A stretch of DNA of 64,000 nt from Certhia americana (lineage: Eukaryota; Chordata; Aves; Passeriformes; Certhiidae), in the NCBI GenBank assembly GCA_018697195.1, contig CM031857.1:94692545-94756544 (forward strand), read 5' to 3'. Under the pieces are notes generated by a model that saw nothing but the letters and a program-made list of their open reading frames with translations, had not been told where the DNA came from and ran no database searches. The position numbers and the translations under genes are program-made. Shown piece by piece: positions 1 through 11,672 of the stretch. Within the stretch, counting starts at the first letter, position 1, and each line of letters starts with the position of its first letter.

Positions 1-445
1 GTCTCTTCTCCAGGCTGAACAGACCAAGTGATCTCAGCCTCTGCTAATACAGCTTCCCCTCAGCGCTCATCATCATCTTTATTGCCCTCCTTTGGAAACT
101 CTCTAATAGTTCAATATCTTTTTTATATTGTGGCACCCAGAACTGCCCCCAGCACTGGAGGTGAGGCTGTCCCAGCTCAGAGCAGAGCAGGACAATCCCC
201 TCCCTTTCCCAGCTGCTGATGCTGTGACTGATGCCCCCAGGACAGAGTTGGCCCTCCTGGCTGCCAGGGCACTGCTGGCTCATGTTCAACTTGCCATCCA
301 CCAGGACCCCCAGGTCCCTTCTATGGCACTGCTTTCCAGCATCTCATTCCCCTGTCTGTCTGTACATCCAGGGTTGTCCCATCCCAGGTGCAAAGTCCAT
401 CACCTGTCTTTGTTAAGCTTTATATGGTTGGCAAACATCTTACAG
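1..445 (-). mobile_element. CR1 LINE fragment, 3' part of ORF2, cut by window edge
   Basis: Read on the minus strand this is the C-terminal part of the CR1 ORF2 protein (endonuclease plus reverse transcriptase). One open frame (301 to 44) contains the stretch QYKKDIELLESFQRRA followed by KMM, which matches the strongly conserved 'PQYKKDIELLERVQRRATKM' region just after the RT domain. The upstream part resembles 'LVDEKLNMSQQCA...'. Next to the window edge the DNA encodes GLFSLEK-like residues. The copy is broken by stops and frameshifts and is too short to be active. It continues beyond position 1; its other end, near 445, is approximate because similarity fades. It is a dead retrotransposon relic, not a host gene. 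Confidence 0.92.
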
Positions 446-1597
446 CTGCTGATTACCCAGCCCTCTAATACAGCAATCATAATGGAAAATTGTCCAGCTT
501 CTTCAGATACTATGCCTTCATATTGTTTTCTCTATGAATTCTTTCTCCTACGTCTAACAAAAGCCACAACACAGATGAAGAAGTCTTCAGATACTTGTTA
601 GAAAACATTGTGGGGAGCTAAGAGGATAGACAGAAACCTTATTTAGGAAATAAACTGTTTTTTCCTATTTAAATCAGAAGGTTCATTTTATTTTATTTCA
701 GAGGAAAATAAGTCTTTGGTTAGACCAGTGTCCAAAATGATTAATTTTAAAATTTAAATTTCATTTGTTTTGAAATGGAATTCTGTGTTTTATTCAATAA
801 CAAAGGGCAACATTGCATACCAATTTCTTTGAGATTAAATAGGTATTACATCATGTTTGCCAAACTGGATTTTACATAAATAGAATCCACTGATTACAAA
901 CAGCTAATAATCAATGTTTATGTTGCCCAAAAGTAGCACTGAAAACTAAGGTCATTTGTCTTATATTTTTCTGGCACTTCAGAGGCATCTATTTTGTTGA
1001 AAAATTTTGTCTATATCCAACTCAGAGAGATTCTCAAGGCTGTGCTAGATGAAACAATTATTAGTGCAACACAAAATAGTTAAAAGAAATTGTATGTAAG
1101 TAGATGTGTTTATATGCATCTTACGTGGACTTAATATGACATTCTTATCAACCCTATATTCCAAACACTTTAATTCCGTCAGCATAAATGGAATATTGAA
1201 AACATTCATTACATTATCATCTCACCAGCAGGGAAGTTACAGTGAAGTGATTGCATAATTGCTTAAACTGATCCTTTTGAATATTGTGTTCATCAAAATT
1301 TATATATTGTAGTGAGTTTTAGTACCACACTCTGATATGGGATTACTCATGATTATTACTAGGAGGAATTTGGATTAGTGCCTTATTTTAACTTTGTCAG
1401 TGAAGTCTCTCTTTTATAGCAATGTAATCAACAGAAGACATAAACTTCTATGCCTCATTTAAGTGACATACTTCCCCTACCATTCAGCCTCCTGCCCAAA
1501 GTAGGCAAGCATGTTAAAAATGTTTTCTCTCCTCCCCACCCTCCAAGACACAAAACAAAACTAAACTAAAACAAAAAGACAGAAACAAACTTCTTCA
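446..1597. other. AT-rich unique sequence, nothing recognised
   Basis: I see no convincing coding frame, RNA gene or known repeat here. An A-rich tract (about 1550-1590) sits just before the next CR1 3' end. Confidence 0.6.
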
Positions 1598-1835
1598 CAT
1601 AATCATATTGGTTGGAAGGGACCTTAAAGATCGTCTGTGCAGGGGCACTCATGGACCTGTACAACAACCACTCAATCAGGTCGCTCAGGGCTGCATCCAA
1701 CCTGGCCTGGAATATTTCCAGGGATGGGGCTTCTCTGGACAGCTTGTTCCAGTGCCTTCCTGTCCTCTCAGTAAAGAATTACTTCCCAATATCCATTCTA
1801 AGTGTTCTTGTTTATCTATTGTACATTTTCACATA
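1598..1835 (-). mobile_element. CR1 LINE 3'-end fragment
   Basis: The plus strand reads like the reverse complement of a CR1 3' terminus: GGTTGGAAGGGACCTTAAAG, then GCATCCAACCTGGCCTGGAA, then CCAGGGATGGGGCTTCTC and TTGTTCCAGTGCC. These are the familiar blocks of avian CR1 3' ends in this order. The insertion is therefore minus-strand, with its 3' end at the low coordinate. It is 5'-truncated, as is usual for LINE insertions. The outer limit near 1835 is approximate. It has no coding capacity. Confidence 0.88.
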
Positions 1836-4800
1836 TGACAGTCAGCTAAGGCAGGGTGGCTGTGCCCCTTCTATTTATTTCTGTTAAAAGTGCTAACTTC
1901 TGTTAGCACTTCTGATATTTTGTCAACTATAAAGCTGCCTTTTCACTGACTTGTTTTCTAACACCTATTTTATTCTATTGGAGTAGCCCCATGCTGATGT
2001 TGTGGGATTGTGTCTGTTTCAGGATCAAACCTAAAGCCTCCCAACACCCAGTAGCAGCCTTAATCCTACTTGGTTGTTCTGCAATCTCTTTCTCTTACTA
2101 AGGTGGCAACTCAGTTACTGGGGAGTTACAAGCTCAAGTTACAAGTTACGAAGTAAGGAAATAGTATTTCCCAAAAGATTCATCATTTCTTTGGAATTAC
2201 AGTAAGATTTCAGAAAAGGGAACAAAATATCGTGAAGTCTATTAGAGATTAGCAGATGATCCCTAAAAGAAAAGTTAACAAGTCTCATTTCTGCAGAAAA
2301 AAAGAAATATTCACAGAGAGCAGGTATATATTAATATATTAAACATGAACCTATTAATAATACTGTCTAACTGATGTTAGACAGAGGGTAGTTTAAGCGA
2401 AAAGCTACATTTTTAGTTTTCTGTAAGAAAATAACAAATTTTCAAATCTTATCTTTTTCATATGGCTGAAGGAAACCCATTTGGCTTTGGCATAATTCAG
2501 GTATAATTTACTTGTCATTTTTAGGCAGCTAGATTCCTTCTGGAATCGAAGCCTTTATCTGATATATAGAATTAATTTAACCAATATTTAGAATAATACC
2601 AGATTTTTTTTCAGGTTTTCTCAAAAAATGTCTCTTGTTTTCAGTTTTTCTGTCTGATTCCCTCTGATACTTTTATTAATGTACTCGATTATGAAAGAGG
2701 GACTGCATTTGGATTTTCTTACTCTGAAGGCAGCTTAAAAACCTCCAGACATATTGTCTGCTGCTCTTTTAACACCACCCAGCAGCAGAATTCACCATTT
2801 TAGGCAGACAGAGATCTAATCTGACTCTGACTCTGGTTTAGTGAAGACTGTGGTCTGACCATTAAACGAAGCATTACAACATACACAGAGGATTTGATAT
2901 TTTCCATTTTTCTATGACTTTTGGTTAGATGGTCAGTCACCAGAGTTTCACTGTAGCTGCATAGACCACTGTTTTGATTTTCTTTTTTTTTAACTGGAAG
3001 ACTTATACAAGCCTCTTGATACAGTTATTTTTGGCTTAGTAGGAGGAAGGCATATAAACTTTCAGAATTCTCTGAAGAATCACTACATCAGAGAAGAGGG
3101 AGTAATAAGGTTTCCTAAGGACTGTGTTTGACTTGTGACTAAGTTATGAGCCTCCCTTTTGTTCTTGTTCACAGTTAGGACCTCAAGCTCACCCATGAAT
3201 CCATTTAAATAAGGTTTCAGTGCAGAAAATAACTTAATTTTGTGAAATAGTAGTTACAATTCCAAGATCTAATTCCTTATTCAAAAAAAGCCCAGTGATA
3301 TTGTCTGTGAATGTCACAAAGAGACATATTTCAGATACTGCTGGTATTGATTTAAATGATAAACTAGCAATGACTCTTCCACACTAAAGGAAAGCATTTA
3401 AGAAATTAGTTCTGTACACCAGTCTCTTGTCTAATTTCACTTTAGTGTCTGTTTCAGTCAAAATATAGGACTATAACAATTATGATATTGCATAATTATT
3501 TTTTTCAGGTATAGAAGAATCACTGATGGCATCTCTATTTTCTAATTAGCAAGCATTTGAACTGAATATTTTTCTATTAATTGCTTTTCAGCAAACTTAA
3601 GCCCCTTCATTATGTGTGCAATTCTGTGTCCCAGAAGCTGGTGTCTCTTCCAGCTTCTCAGTTATACCTTAGATACAGCTGTGCCCTTCTTCATCAAGAT
3701 TACAGCTTTCACTCATTTCTTTTTCATATTATAAATACTATGCGATATTTTGTAAAACCGAATCATATTTATTCCCATAACCATTTTTATATTTACGCAT
3801 GCATAAATTGTGCAGATAAAATATGATGGAGTAATGTCAATGCTTTAGCCTATGTACCAGCAAAAAAATTAAACCATACACAGTCTTTCTTGAAGAGTTT
3901 CTAGTGTTTATTGCTCTCATTGTTGCTCTTCTAATGACAAGTCTGTCCAAGCACAGTGAGGTTTCACAGATTATAATAAAGTATACTTCATAATATAACA
4001 AAGATCCAAGAAACAATTACTTTACTACAATTACTTTGCAACATTTTTCTGTCTGTGCTTAATAAACACTAGCTAATGAATGAAATTATAAAAAGATGAG
4101 ACTGGTTTCAACATATTAATGTGTATTTTAAGATTTAATTTTCAGTGCAGCCTTGTGAGACCCTCTATAGATGTGTTTCATGTTGTCAACTATTTTTAAA
4201 CAATATTCTTTGTATATTGCAAATGCACTGTAGTGTAGTGAATAGGACTATACAGAATGCCTCTGCCAAATGGGGCTTCTTGCAGTCTAACACAGAGGCT
4301 GAATAGTATTTTAAATACACAGTAGATCATAGGGCACTTTGGTAACATTCAAAGGAGTTGTTTCAGTGGGTTCCCAAAAATCATAAATTTAAAAGGTGAA
4401 GAAATCTTCTCTTCATCCCTTATTTTCTTTGGATTACAAATGACAGCTGTTATTTTTCTGGGACAGAAAAGAGAGATGGCTTTCAAGGCAATGGAGAGAA
4501 TGCTTGAGGGATATAGTTGTTACAAGAGTATGGGTTCTGTACTCCTTGCTCAGACTAAAAAGACTTCTAAGCTTCATCAAAACAAACACACAAAAGAGTG
4601 CAACTGAGAAAAGATAAAAATAGGAAAAATCTATTCTGAAATGTACGTTTCACTCTGAGCTGTGGTTGTTAGAATTTCAAGACAAACAATTAGGCTATAT
4701 GCTAACTTCGTTCTATACAGCCCTTTTAATGACACATGATTAAGGACATGTAGTTGACATTAAAAATTCTGCTTCCTTGTTTCTACAGTTCCTTCTGTCA

Positions 4801-7800
4801 ATGTGTATAAACACGCTTTGAAATCTTTCTTCTTTGAGGATTCCATCATGTTTAATCTCAGGAATAATAACAACTGCACCTAAAAATAAAAGTAATATCA
4901 TAATGGCCAAAAAATCAGCAAAAAGAGCCCTAGAGAACACTGAAACAACAAAAATATAATTACAGAGAACACTGCACCACAGTTATGAACAGGAAGACAG
5001 CAACATTTTTAAAAAATGTACTATAGCATTGTAAAAATTCTTGGTTTGATACTCCACTGAATTTAGAAAGAAATAAGTTCATTTTTAAAAAGTGTAGAAA
5101 ACATTGGCATTTGCAGTGACAATTATTACTCTTCTGTAATTACTACTCTTCTGTAGAGAGGATTCAGCCTGAATCTCTTGGTCTTCAGGATAACCCCAAA
5201 AAAGTGTTCCCCTGTTTGGACAGATTACACAGAATTCTTAAATTGTAGAAACATTTCTTAACTTCCTGGACAATATGAGGGATTAGTCTGACACAGAATA
5301 CTGAACAAAGCAGATTAATGGCACAGTGCAGTGTGGCTGTCTCTCTAATATATGTACACAGCTGGAGTATTTGATCTTACACTCTCTCTACAGCATTGTA
5401 TAAATCATTATAACTCACTACTAGTGAAGACTCACTAAAGCAGTCAGACCCAGATAGTCCAATGATATCAAGGAAAGATTTAAGGGTCAGTGATTAGTAC
5501 CAGTGTTAACAGTTGCCATTATTTGCTCCTTTGATGGAAGAACTGCATTCCATACTTCAATAGTCCACCTTTTAAAAAATAAACTTTATAAAATATATGA
5601 AATAATTATCTAATACAACAAATTGGAATTGCCATTAACCTATTTAAAACAGAACTCAAGATGTCTTTCATGTTAATATAAGATTTTTTGGTTTTGTTTC
5701 TTTACAAACAAAAATACTGCTTCTTTTAATTAATCACAGAGGGTATCACTTCAGAACTCAGAAATCTCAGTCTCAAATACAACGGCATTGTTCAGTCATT
5801 TTGTTCTGATAATATGACCTACTTGCAAGGGATTGTTCTATAGTGAAAATTTGAAAAAAAATCTGACTCCTAGAATGATACAGAATAATCTTTTTATTTG
5901 TTTATATATATTTAAAATGGCTCAAATTAATGACTGCTGATTTGTTTTGTACTGAGAAACTGCTGTTTCTGTTTCATCCTGTAATTGTTATGGATCTTTT
6001 TTATATCTAACACACAACTCTCTGGATAATTTACCTAAACATAATAGGTAAAAATCTCATCAGGGATTACAGTAAAAAGCACAGTTTCACTGAATTAAGA
6101 AGACTGCATAGTTTCCTCGCTGACAATAGCATACATTGCTCTCATTTGATAATGCAGCTGTTAGGATCAACTTCCTATCTGAATCAATGAAATTTTATTC
6201 TGTACTCTTACTATTCACCTTCAAATTTCTTCTGATCTCACTGAGTTAGAATAGGTAGCCAGCTCACATGGCAGCCACTTCTGTAACAAAATACAGAGAA
6301 TTAGAAAAATACTGAACACTTACAAATCAAGAAGTTTATATGGAAAGAATAAAGACTTCATTTCAGTAATATATTTTTTAAAAACTTTAAGAAGTAGTTG
6401 ACTTCCTTGATAAATATGTACACTATAATAATATCTGAATTTTACAAGGTAAGGCAGTTGTTAGTTTTAAAATCATGTATGTTCATTTTCTGTACCTCTG
6501 ATACAGAATAAGAACAGTATCAGATTTGGGAAAAATTATATGTAGCTTTCAATTTATCTTCTGCATTGTCTTCATCTACCCTGTATTTCTCACAGTTATG
6601 TACATCTACATTTTTCTTTTTTTTCTCTATTTTATCTTTATCCTTATTTTATTAGCTTGAAAGTTGGAAGCTAAAGGATAAAAACTCAGATGTAATTAAA
6701 ATTATCCCCATTTTGGCTAATAATATTTATTTTTTTTCTTCTTAGTCCTCTCAGTTTATTCCCAAGAACAATAAGGTAGGATAGGAAACTATCTTATCTG
6801 AATTTAATTGGTTGTCTCCTGACAACAACAGTTCCCTCCAGAATCAGAGAAAAATTAGACCAAAAGACTGCACAGATTACTAAAAGGACATTGCCTTTCT
6901 CTTGCTCAGTCTGTATCAACAAAAGCAAAAGTCTTGAAGAAAGTTCATCCAACCACATAGTTCCAGGTGGGGTCGGAGAGGTAGAGGTTGCTGCATCTGA
7001 GTTGGAGAGGGAAAGTAGGAGCACTCACACCCAAGGAACATGTGATGTTTATGGCCAGGGCAGAACTTGGTCTATGACACTTCCCTTCCACAGGCTCTCC
7101 CCCTCCCACCAGAGGAAACCCTTAAACATAATTACCTCCCAACACAAGTCTAGCAGCTACCTGAACCATAGCTCTCAAAATCACTGGTAAGCTGAGAAAT
7201 GTCTCCTGATAGTTTGTTTAGTTTTATTCTATCTGAAAAAAATCAATACAATTAATCATTCCCTCTGAAAACTAATTTTAAGAAGTTATTCCCTGAACAA
7301 TCTCTAGATTAGAGAAACCTACTCCAAGCTGTCTCATTTCATAACTAGCTATTCTTTGGCTGACCTTTACTATATATTTTAGATTCTTTAAATATAGAAC
7401 ACTTCGATTGCAGAATATCTAGTTTAAATTTTTTAACAGGTTTTGACCCTATTCCTTATTTGAGGAATTACAGTAGGCTCCCTTTAAGTATGAATTGAAG
7501 GTAGTTTTGTAATGAAAGGACTGATTTTTTATTTTTTTTTTATGTTGTCTATAGTAACTTCTATAGTGTTATAGGATTTTCTCTTCGTCTCCTTTTTAGG
7601 TTGGTAATAAGGTATATCAAAATATCAAAAAGTATAAATAAAAATTATGAGCTCTTTAGCTTTCATATAAAACTTAAGTTCTAAAAGATAAATTGGGAAC
7701 ATGTACCAATATATGCTAACTAAATCTTCACAATCTCAATTATATTTCTTTCAGAGGAAGAGCCTAGGTTCAGTCGGCGACAGATTTTAATTTATTAGTT

Positions 7801-8124
7801 TATCAAATCTCTTATTTTAAGCAACTTCAATTATCAACAATCCAATCATTTTTGTCTAAAAGATGGGTTGTGATTTTTTTTATTGCTTCCTTTACTAAAA
7901 ATAAATACTGATTAAGTTTTCTATACTTTATATTCCTATTTTTCCATATTAGTCCTTCAAATATATTTAGCAAAAATATGTTGTGTGGGATCCATCTTAC
8001 CAACTATTATCATCTACATCTTAAATGACTACTTTCCGGTTTCTTTACACTTAGAGAAGATATATCTTACTAGAAAAAAAACTAAAGTCCTAAATAATTA
8101 ATTGAACACATTAACAACAAAAAT
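1836..8124. other. AT-rich unique sequence with only minor features
   Basis: There is no supported gene. A perfect short hairpin lies at 1888-1911. A minus-strand open frame at 4940-4740 has a hydrophobic N-terminal half and an acceptor-like polypyrimidine-AG inside it, but it matches no family I know and has no partner exons. The 6.9-7.2 kb stretch is slightly richer in G and C, again with no recognisable content. Confidence 0.55.
1888..1911. repeat. Short perfect hairpin
   Basis: Arms AAGTGCTAAC and GTTAGCACTT (10 bp each, perfect) are separated by a 4-nt loop. There is no T-tract or associated gene, so a terminator or structured RNA is not supported. A stem this size could arise by chance in 64 kb. 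Confidence 0.6.
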
Positions 8125-8776
8125 TCTTGGGGTTTATAAAAATATTTTTTTCATTGTTTTTTCTTCATGGTGCACTGAGAAACCCGAGAATGTACAAGTC
8201 TTTTTCCTTCCCAGCCAGAGATTGAAGAACTGGTCGTGAGCCGTCTCTTCTGTTTTTTCATGATTGTTTATTTTTTCTTATCTATAATGTCTTTTTTCCT
8301 GACCAGCAGAATTCTGCACTGCAGGTCAGTTTCAGGCACTCTCCCCCACCTTCAGGGTGGTGTGTTCCTTTATACCAAAACCCATGTATACAGTATTTAC
8401 AATAATTTTCCAATAACTATTATCCATGTTAGAAAGTCAGTCTCCACTCCAAGCCAATTAGAGCGTGCCACCATCACAGCAGAAAATGGAGCAGATGAAG
8501 AAGAAGGAAGAAGCCTGAAAACCACGAGACTCCTCCATCTTGTCTTCATAGGATTATCATTCTAAAAACCCCATATATCTAAAATTCTCACCCTGTGAAA
8601 AACAACACATAAACAACACATTATGCTACTTTCTAATGCACATCCTTGAAACCTCTGCTTTATCCCAGAGCTTAAAAGGCCCTTTCCATGTACAAAGGTT
8701 AAAAACATTGTTTGTCAGAGATTTTTCATTCTTTAAACATACAAAGAAATATTTCTCAGAATTTCTAATTCCCACA
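8125..8776 (-). mobile_element. Solo ERV LTR, copy A of the A-D family
   Basis: This segment aligns by eye with three other copies in the window (13931-14579, 17858-18544, 27357-27964). Shared blocks in plus-strand order are TTTATAAAAAATATTT near the start, CCAGAGATTGAAGAA, the stretch around CAGTATTTACAATAATTTTCCA, CCATGTTAGAAAGT, TCCTCCATCTTGTCTT, and ATATTTCTCA before the end. Read on the minus strand the family begins TGTTGGAGTC and carries TATA-like and AATAAA signals in the right order for U3-R-U5. Copy A is closer to D than to B or C. Its ends are inferred by alignment to D. A-rich flanks (AAAAT and AAAAA) are compatible with a decayed 5 bp target duplication but do not prove one. Confidence 0.8.
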
Positions 8777-9902
8777 AAAAAAAGTCTATTATTTCTGAAT
8801 CCTACATATTAGAGTCCCACTTTCAAAAATATGGTGGCTACATGTTATGATTTTACACTGCTCAAAGTAGATCTCTTAACCTTGGTTACCTGATTGTTAT
8901 GTGAAAACACTGCTATTCCTCTCTTTTATATCTTTACCAATATATCTCTGGAAATGATATCACCAACCCAAATATATCCTGCTTTCACAAACTTATCAAT
9001 TCCATCTAAGTCCTCACAAAAAGCTGTGCAGAGATCTTCAAACTCCACTGAGTTTGTTGGAGGCATAGAATTGTGTGCGTAAAGTATGTGCATATCACAG
9101 GATAGGAATCTCAAAGGTAGCACAGCAATCAAAGTAAAAGATCAAGACTGGGAAAATTGCAAAACAAGTACATGTAAGATAGAAAGACTGTGAAAGGATG
9201 GAATTCTCCTCAAAATACATCCACATCAGTTACTGTAGTGATTTCCAGTTTATCAGAAACAAAGATATCTCATTGTATACACAGACTGTGAAAGAAGAGA
9301 GAAAAGAAATTGTGGACACTACTCTTCCATAACAGAACTGTAAGGAAAACATAGATTGAATTTGATAATTGAAGCATACTACTAACTATACTACTAATGC
9401 TACATAACTTTCAAGCTGGCCTGTTATCATTTCTACCTCTCTCTATTGCTATTAGATTTCCTGTTAAGAAAAGACTAAGAATTAGCCATTTTATGTAACA
9501 ACTCGAAAACTTTGAGATCAAGAATTTTTTTTGTGAAATCCTTCCAAAGTAATATTTTCCTAAAAGTTATTTCTTGTAGTATTACTGGAATTAAGTATAA
9601 TTAAATTTGAAATATCCAAACCTTTCAAAAGTTAAGAAATTAATCATCAAGAAAGATGTAAAAAAATGAGGATGAAATTTCTGAAAGGACATTAGCCCCT
9701 TAGCTACTATTTCCCTGTAACAGTAATTAAATATTTACATATTTTCAGATACTTTGTGCATAATAATCGGACTCTACCGTTTACTACTGTGACTGTTTAT
9801 TTAATCTGAAGTTATTTCCCATAATTGCAGTCAAATTTTACCTAGGGAATCAGATCCTTTGTTTTAAAAAGTGTGGATTCTATTAACTGAAATGACAGTA
9901 TT
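8777..9902. other. Unique sequence, nothing recognised
   Basis: I see no repeat family, RNA gene or plausible exon. Short opposing frames around 8.9-9.1 kb look like chance. Confidence 0.55.
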
Positions 9903-9972
9903 TTCATAAGTAATTTTATCTGAAACATTCTTAGATAGATCTAAGAATTTTTCAGATAAAATTACTTATGAA
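9903..9972. repeat. 70 bp near-perfect palindrome
   Basis: The left arm (9903-9936) and right arm (9939-9972) are 34 nt each and complementary with a single mismatch. Only 2 nt (AG, 9937-9938) separate them. The arms start TTCATAAGTAATTTTATCTG and the centre reads CTTAGATAGATCTAAG. A second copy of the central 14-mer TTAGATAGATCTAA lies at 9978-9991. The near-zero spacer makes it able to extrude as a cruciform. It is too tight for an ordinary microRNA precursor loop. I know no element family with this sequence. Confidence 0.93.
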
Positions 9973-9991
9973 GGTATTTAGATAGATCTAA

Positions 9992-10407
9992 AGGAGTTCC
10001 AGTGTAAAACCCCTAACAATGCATAAATGAGTTTGAAATGTAATCTCTACCAATGTTTAAGTTCTTCAGAGTTTGGTTATTATAATTGGATTTTGATACA
10101 GTTTTGAGGGTATCTTTATTCCTATAGTTGTATTTTCTTCCCATGTTCCCAAGAATAGCTGAGGTTATAAGGCACTGCTGAAGAATATCTTGTCCAATCC
10201 TCTTCATGGCATAGAAAAATCTTCTCTGATGTTGAGTGTCATGCTCTTTGGAGACTCAGTGAATCCAATTGACTGGTAGCTTTACAAATGGAATATGTAT
10301 GAATAATGTGGTGAAGATAAAGAAGAATAAAGAAGAAAAAAGACTAAAATGTGGAAGTGCAATCTAAATATGAAACTCCACTATATTGGATAAGGACCTT
10401 CATAAAT
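9992..10407. other. Unique sequence, nothing recognised
   Basis: AT-rich, with a short minus-strand open frame (10207-10013) that resembles nothing I recognise. Confidence 0.5.
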
Positions 10408-11085
10408 ATAGAATCATAGAATATCAATGTAATTACAGAAGATATTCAATAATACCATTTCTGTGGGACTCATGAGGGACAACATTTGTTAATGATGCCC
10501 ACTGGAACCATGAGCCATTGACCGCTATCCTCCTAACCCACTAGACAATGCACCTATGAAATCCATTTTTCTCCAATTTTGAAAGAAGCATATTGTGGGG
10601 AACTGTGTCAAAGGCCTTACAGAAGTCCAGATAAATGGCATCTGTAGCCTATCACTTGTCCATTCAAAATAGGCACTGCATTTTAGAAGGGCATTAGGTT
10701 GGTGAGACAGACCTTGCCTTTGGTGAAGCCATCTTAAATCTTGTCTTAAATCTCTTCCCTGTCCTCCATGTGTCTTAGCACAAATTCTAGGAATTTCTGT
10801 TCCTTCCCGGGCACAAAGGTGAGTCTGATAGGTCCTTAGTTCCCAGGGTTCTCTTTTCTTCCCTTCTATAGATGGCATAATGTTAATCATCTGGATATTT
10901 AAAACTTCACCTGAATGCCTTTACCTTTAAAATAGCATGGAGAATGGCTTGGCAAATATATCAGAGGGGTATGTTTTCTTTGACCTTCCTCTTCTGGCTG
11001 ACATACCTACAGAAGCCTGGTTATTCTTTGCATCCCTTGCCCTGTTTAGCTCCAGCTTCTCCTTAGTCTTCCTTCCTTCCTTGAG
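10408..11085 (-). mobile_element. CR1 LINE fragment, reverse-transcriptase region
   Basis: On the minus strand this covers the central RT part of CR1 ORF2. Reading down from about 10850 it encodes residues close to the conserved CR1 order: a 'GKxMEQIILEFVLRHMEDRE'-like stretch, then KGKSCLTNL-like residues, then [17 protein letters not shown] (about 10640-10590). The YLDFxKAFDTV motif is the hallmark of this RT. Several frames must be combined, so the copy is frameshifted. The low-coordinate end contains AGAATCATAGAAT, which resembles the CR1 3'-terminal ATTCTATG repeat, so this copy may be internally deleted. It abuts a plus-strand CR1 fragment at about 11086. Confidence 0.85.
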
Positions 11086-11672
11086 AACACCTTGGGAACC
11101 ACAAAGAGGTAAGCCTAACCTCCACCTTGGAAGATCACAGAGCAGATCCTCCTGGAAGATATGCTAAGACACATAAAACACAAGGAGGTGTTCTGAGGCA
11201 GTCAGCACAACTCCGCAGAGGGTGAGTTGTTTCTGACCAATCTGGTGGCCTTCCATGATGGAGTGACTGCAGCAGTTGCCGAGGTAAGACTGACTAATGT
11301 CGCCTAATTTGATTTCTGTAAGGCCTTCAACACTATCCCATATTGCATCCTTATCTCCTTATCTTAAATTGGAGAGACATGTGTTTGAAGTGTGGATGAG
11401 CTGTTCAAGAAGGAATTGGTTGGCCGGATGCAGCCAGAGAGTGGTGGTCAGTGACTCTATGTCCAGGCGGAGACTGGTAAAAAGTAGGATCCATCAGGGA
11501 TTTGTCTTGGGACTCTGCTCTTGAATATCTTCATCAACACCTAGAGAGGTCAAGTGCCACCCTCAGTAAGTTTGCAGACAACAGCTGAGTGGTACAGTTG
11601 ACACAACAGAAGGAAGGGATGCCATTGAGAGCCCCAGAGAAATCTGGACAAGCTTGAGATGTGGGCCCACAA
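11086..11672 (+). mobile_element. CR1 LINE fragment, reverse-transcriptase region
   Basis: On the plus strand the translation, shifting frames at indels, follows CR1 ORF2: EVSLTST, then EQILLEDMLRHIKHKEVF, then LTNLVAFHDGVT, then FDFCKAFNTIPYCILIS, then QRVVVSDSMSRRR and LLNIFIN, then LDKLEMWAHKN. The FDFCKAFNT stretch corresponds to the conserved YLDFCKAFD motif. Internal stops and frameshifts make it inactive. It overlaps in protein content with the minus-strand fragment next to it (both include the EQILLE to KAFDT segment), so the pair cannot be one simply inverted insertion. Confidence 0.87.

Noticed and set aside
128..601. 157-codon plus-strand open frame
   Set aside because: Mostly antisense to the CR1 ORF2 fragment at 1-445. 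The CR1 coding sense is on the minus strand.
1888..1911. Short hairpins (also 19183-19205, 31936-31960) as terminators or structured RNAs
   Set aside because: Ten-bp stems with small loops are expected a few times by chance in AT-rich 64 kb, and there is no gene or T-run context.
4740..4940. Minus-strand frame with a hydrophobic segment and an acceptor-like site
   Set aside because: Could be a single terminal exon in principle, but I recognise no protein and see no neighbouring exons.
8236..8565. 109-codon open frame, with similar frames at 13937-14278 and 18052-18240
   Set aside because: They recur because the underlying DNA is the same LTR family read on the strand opposite to the element. 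They are not conserved proteins.
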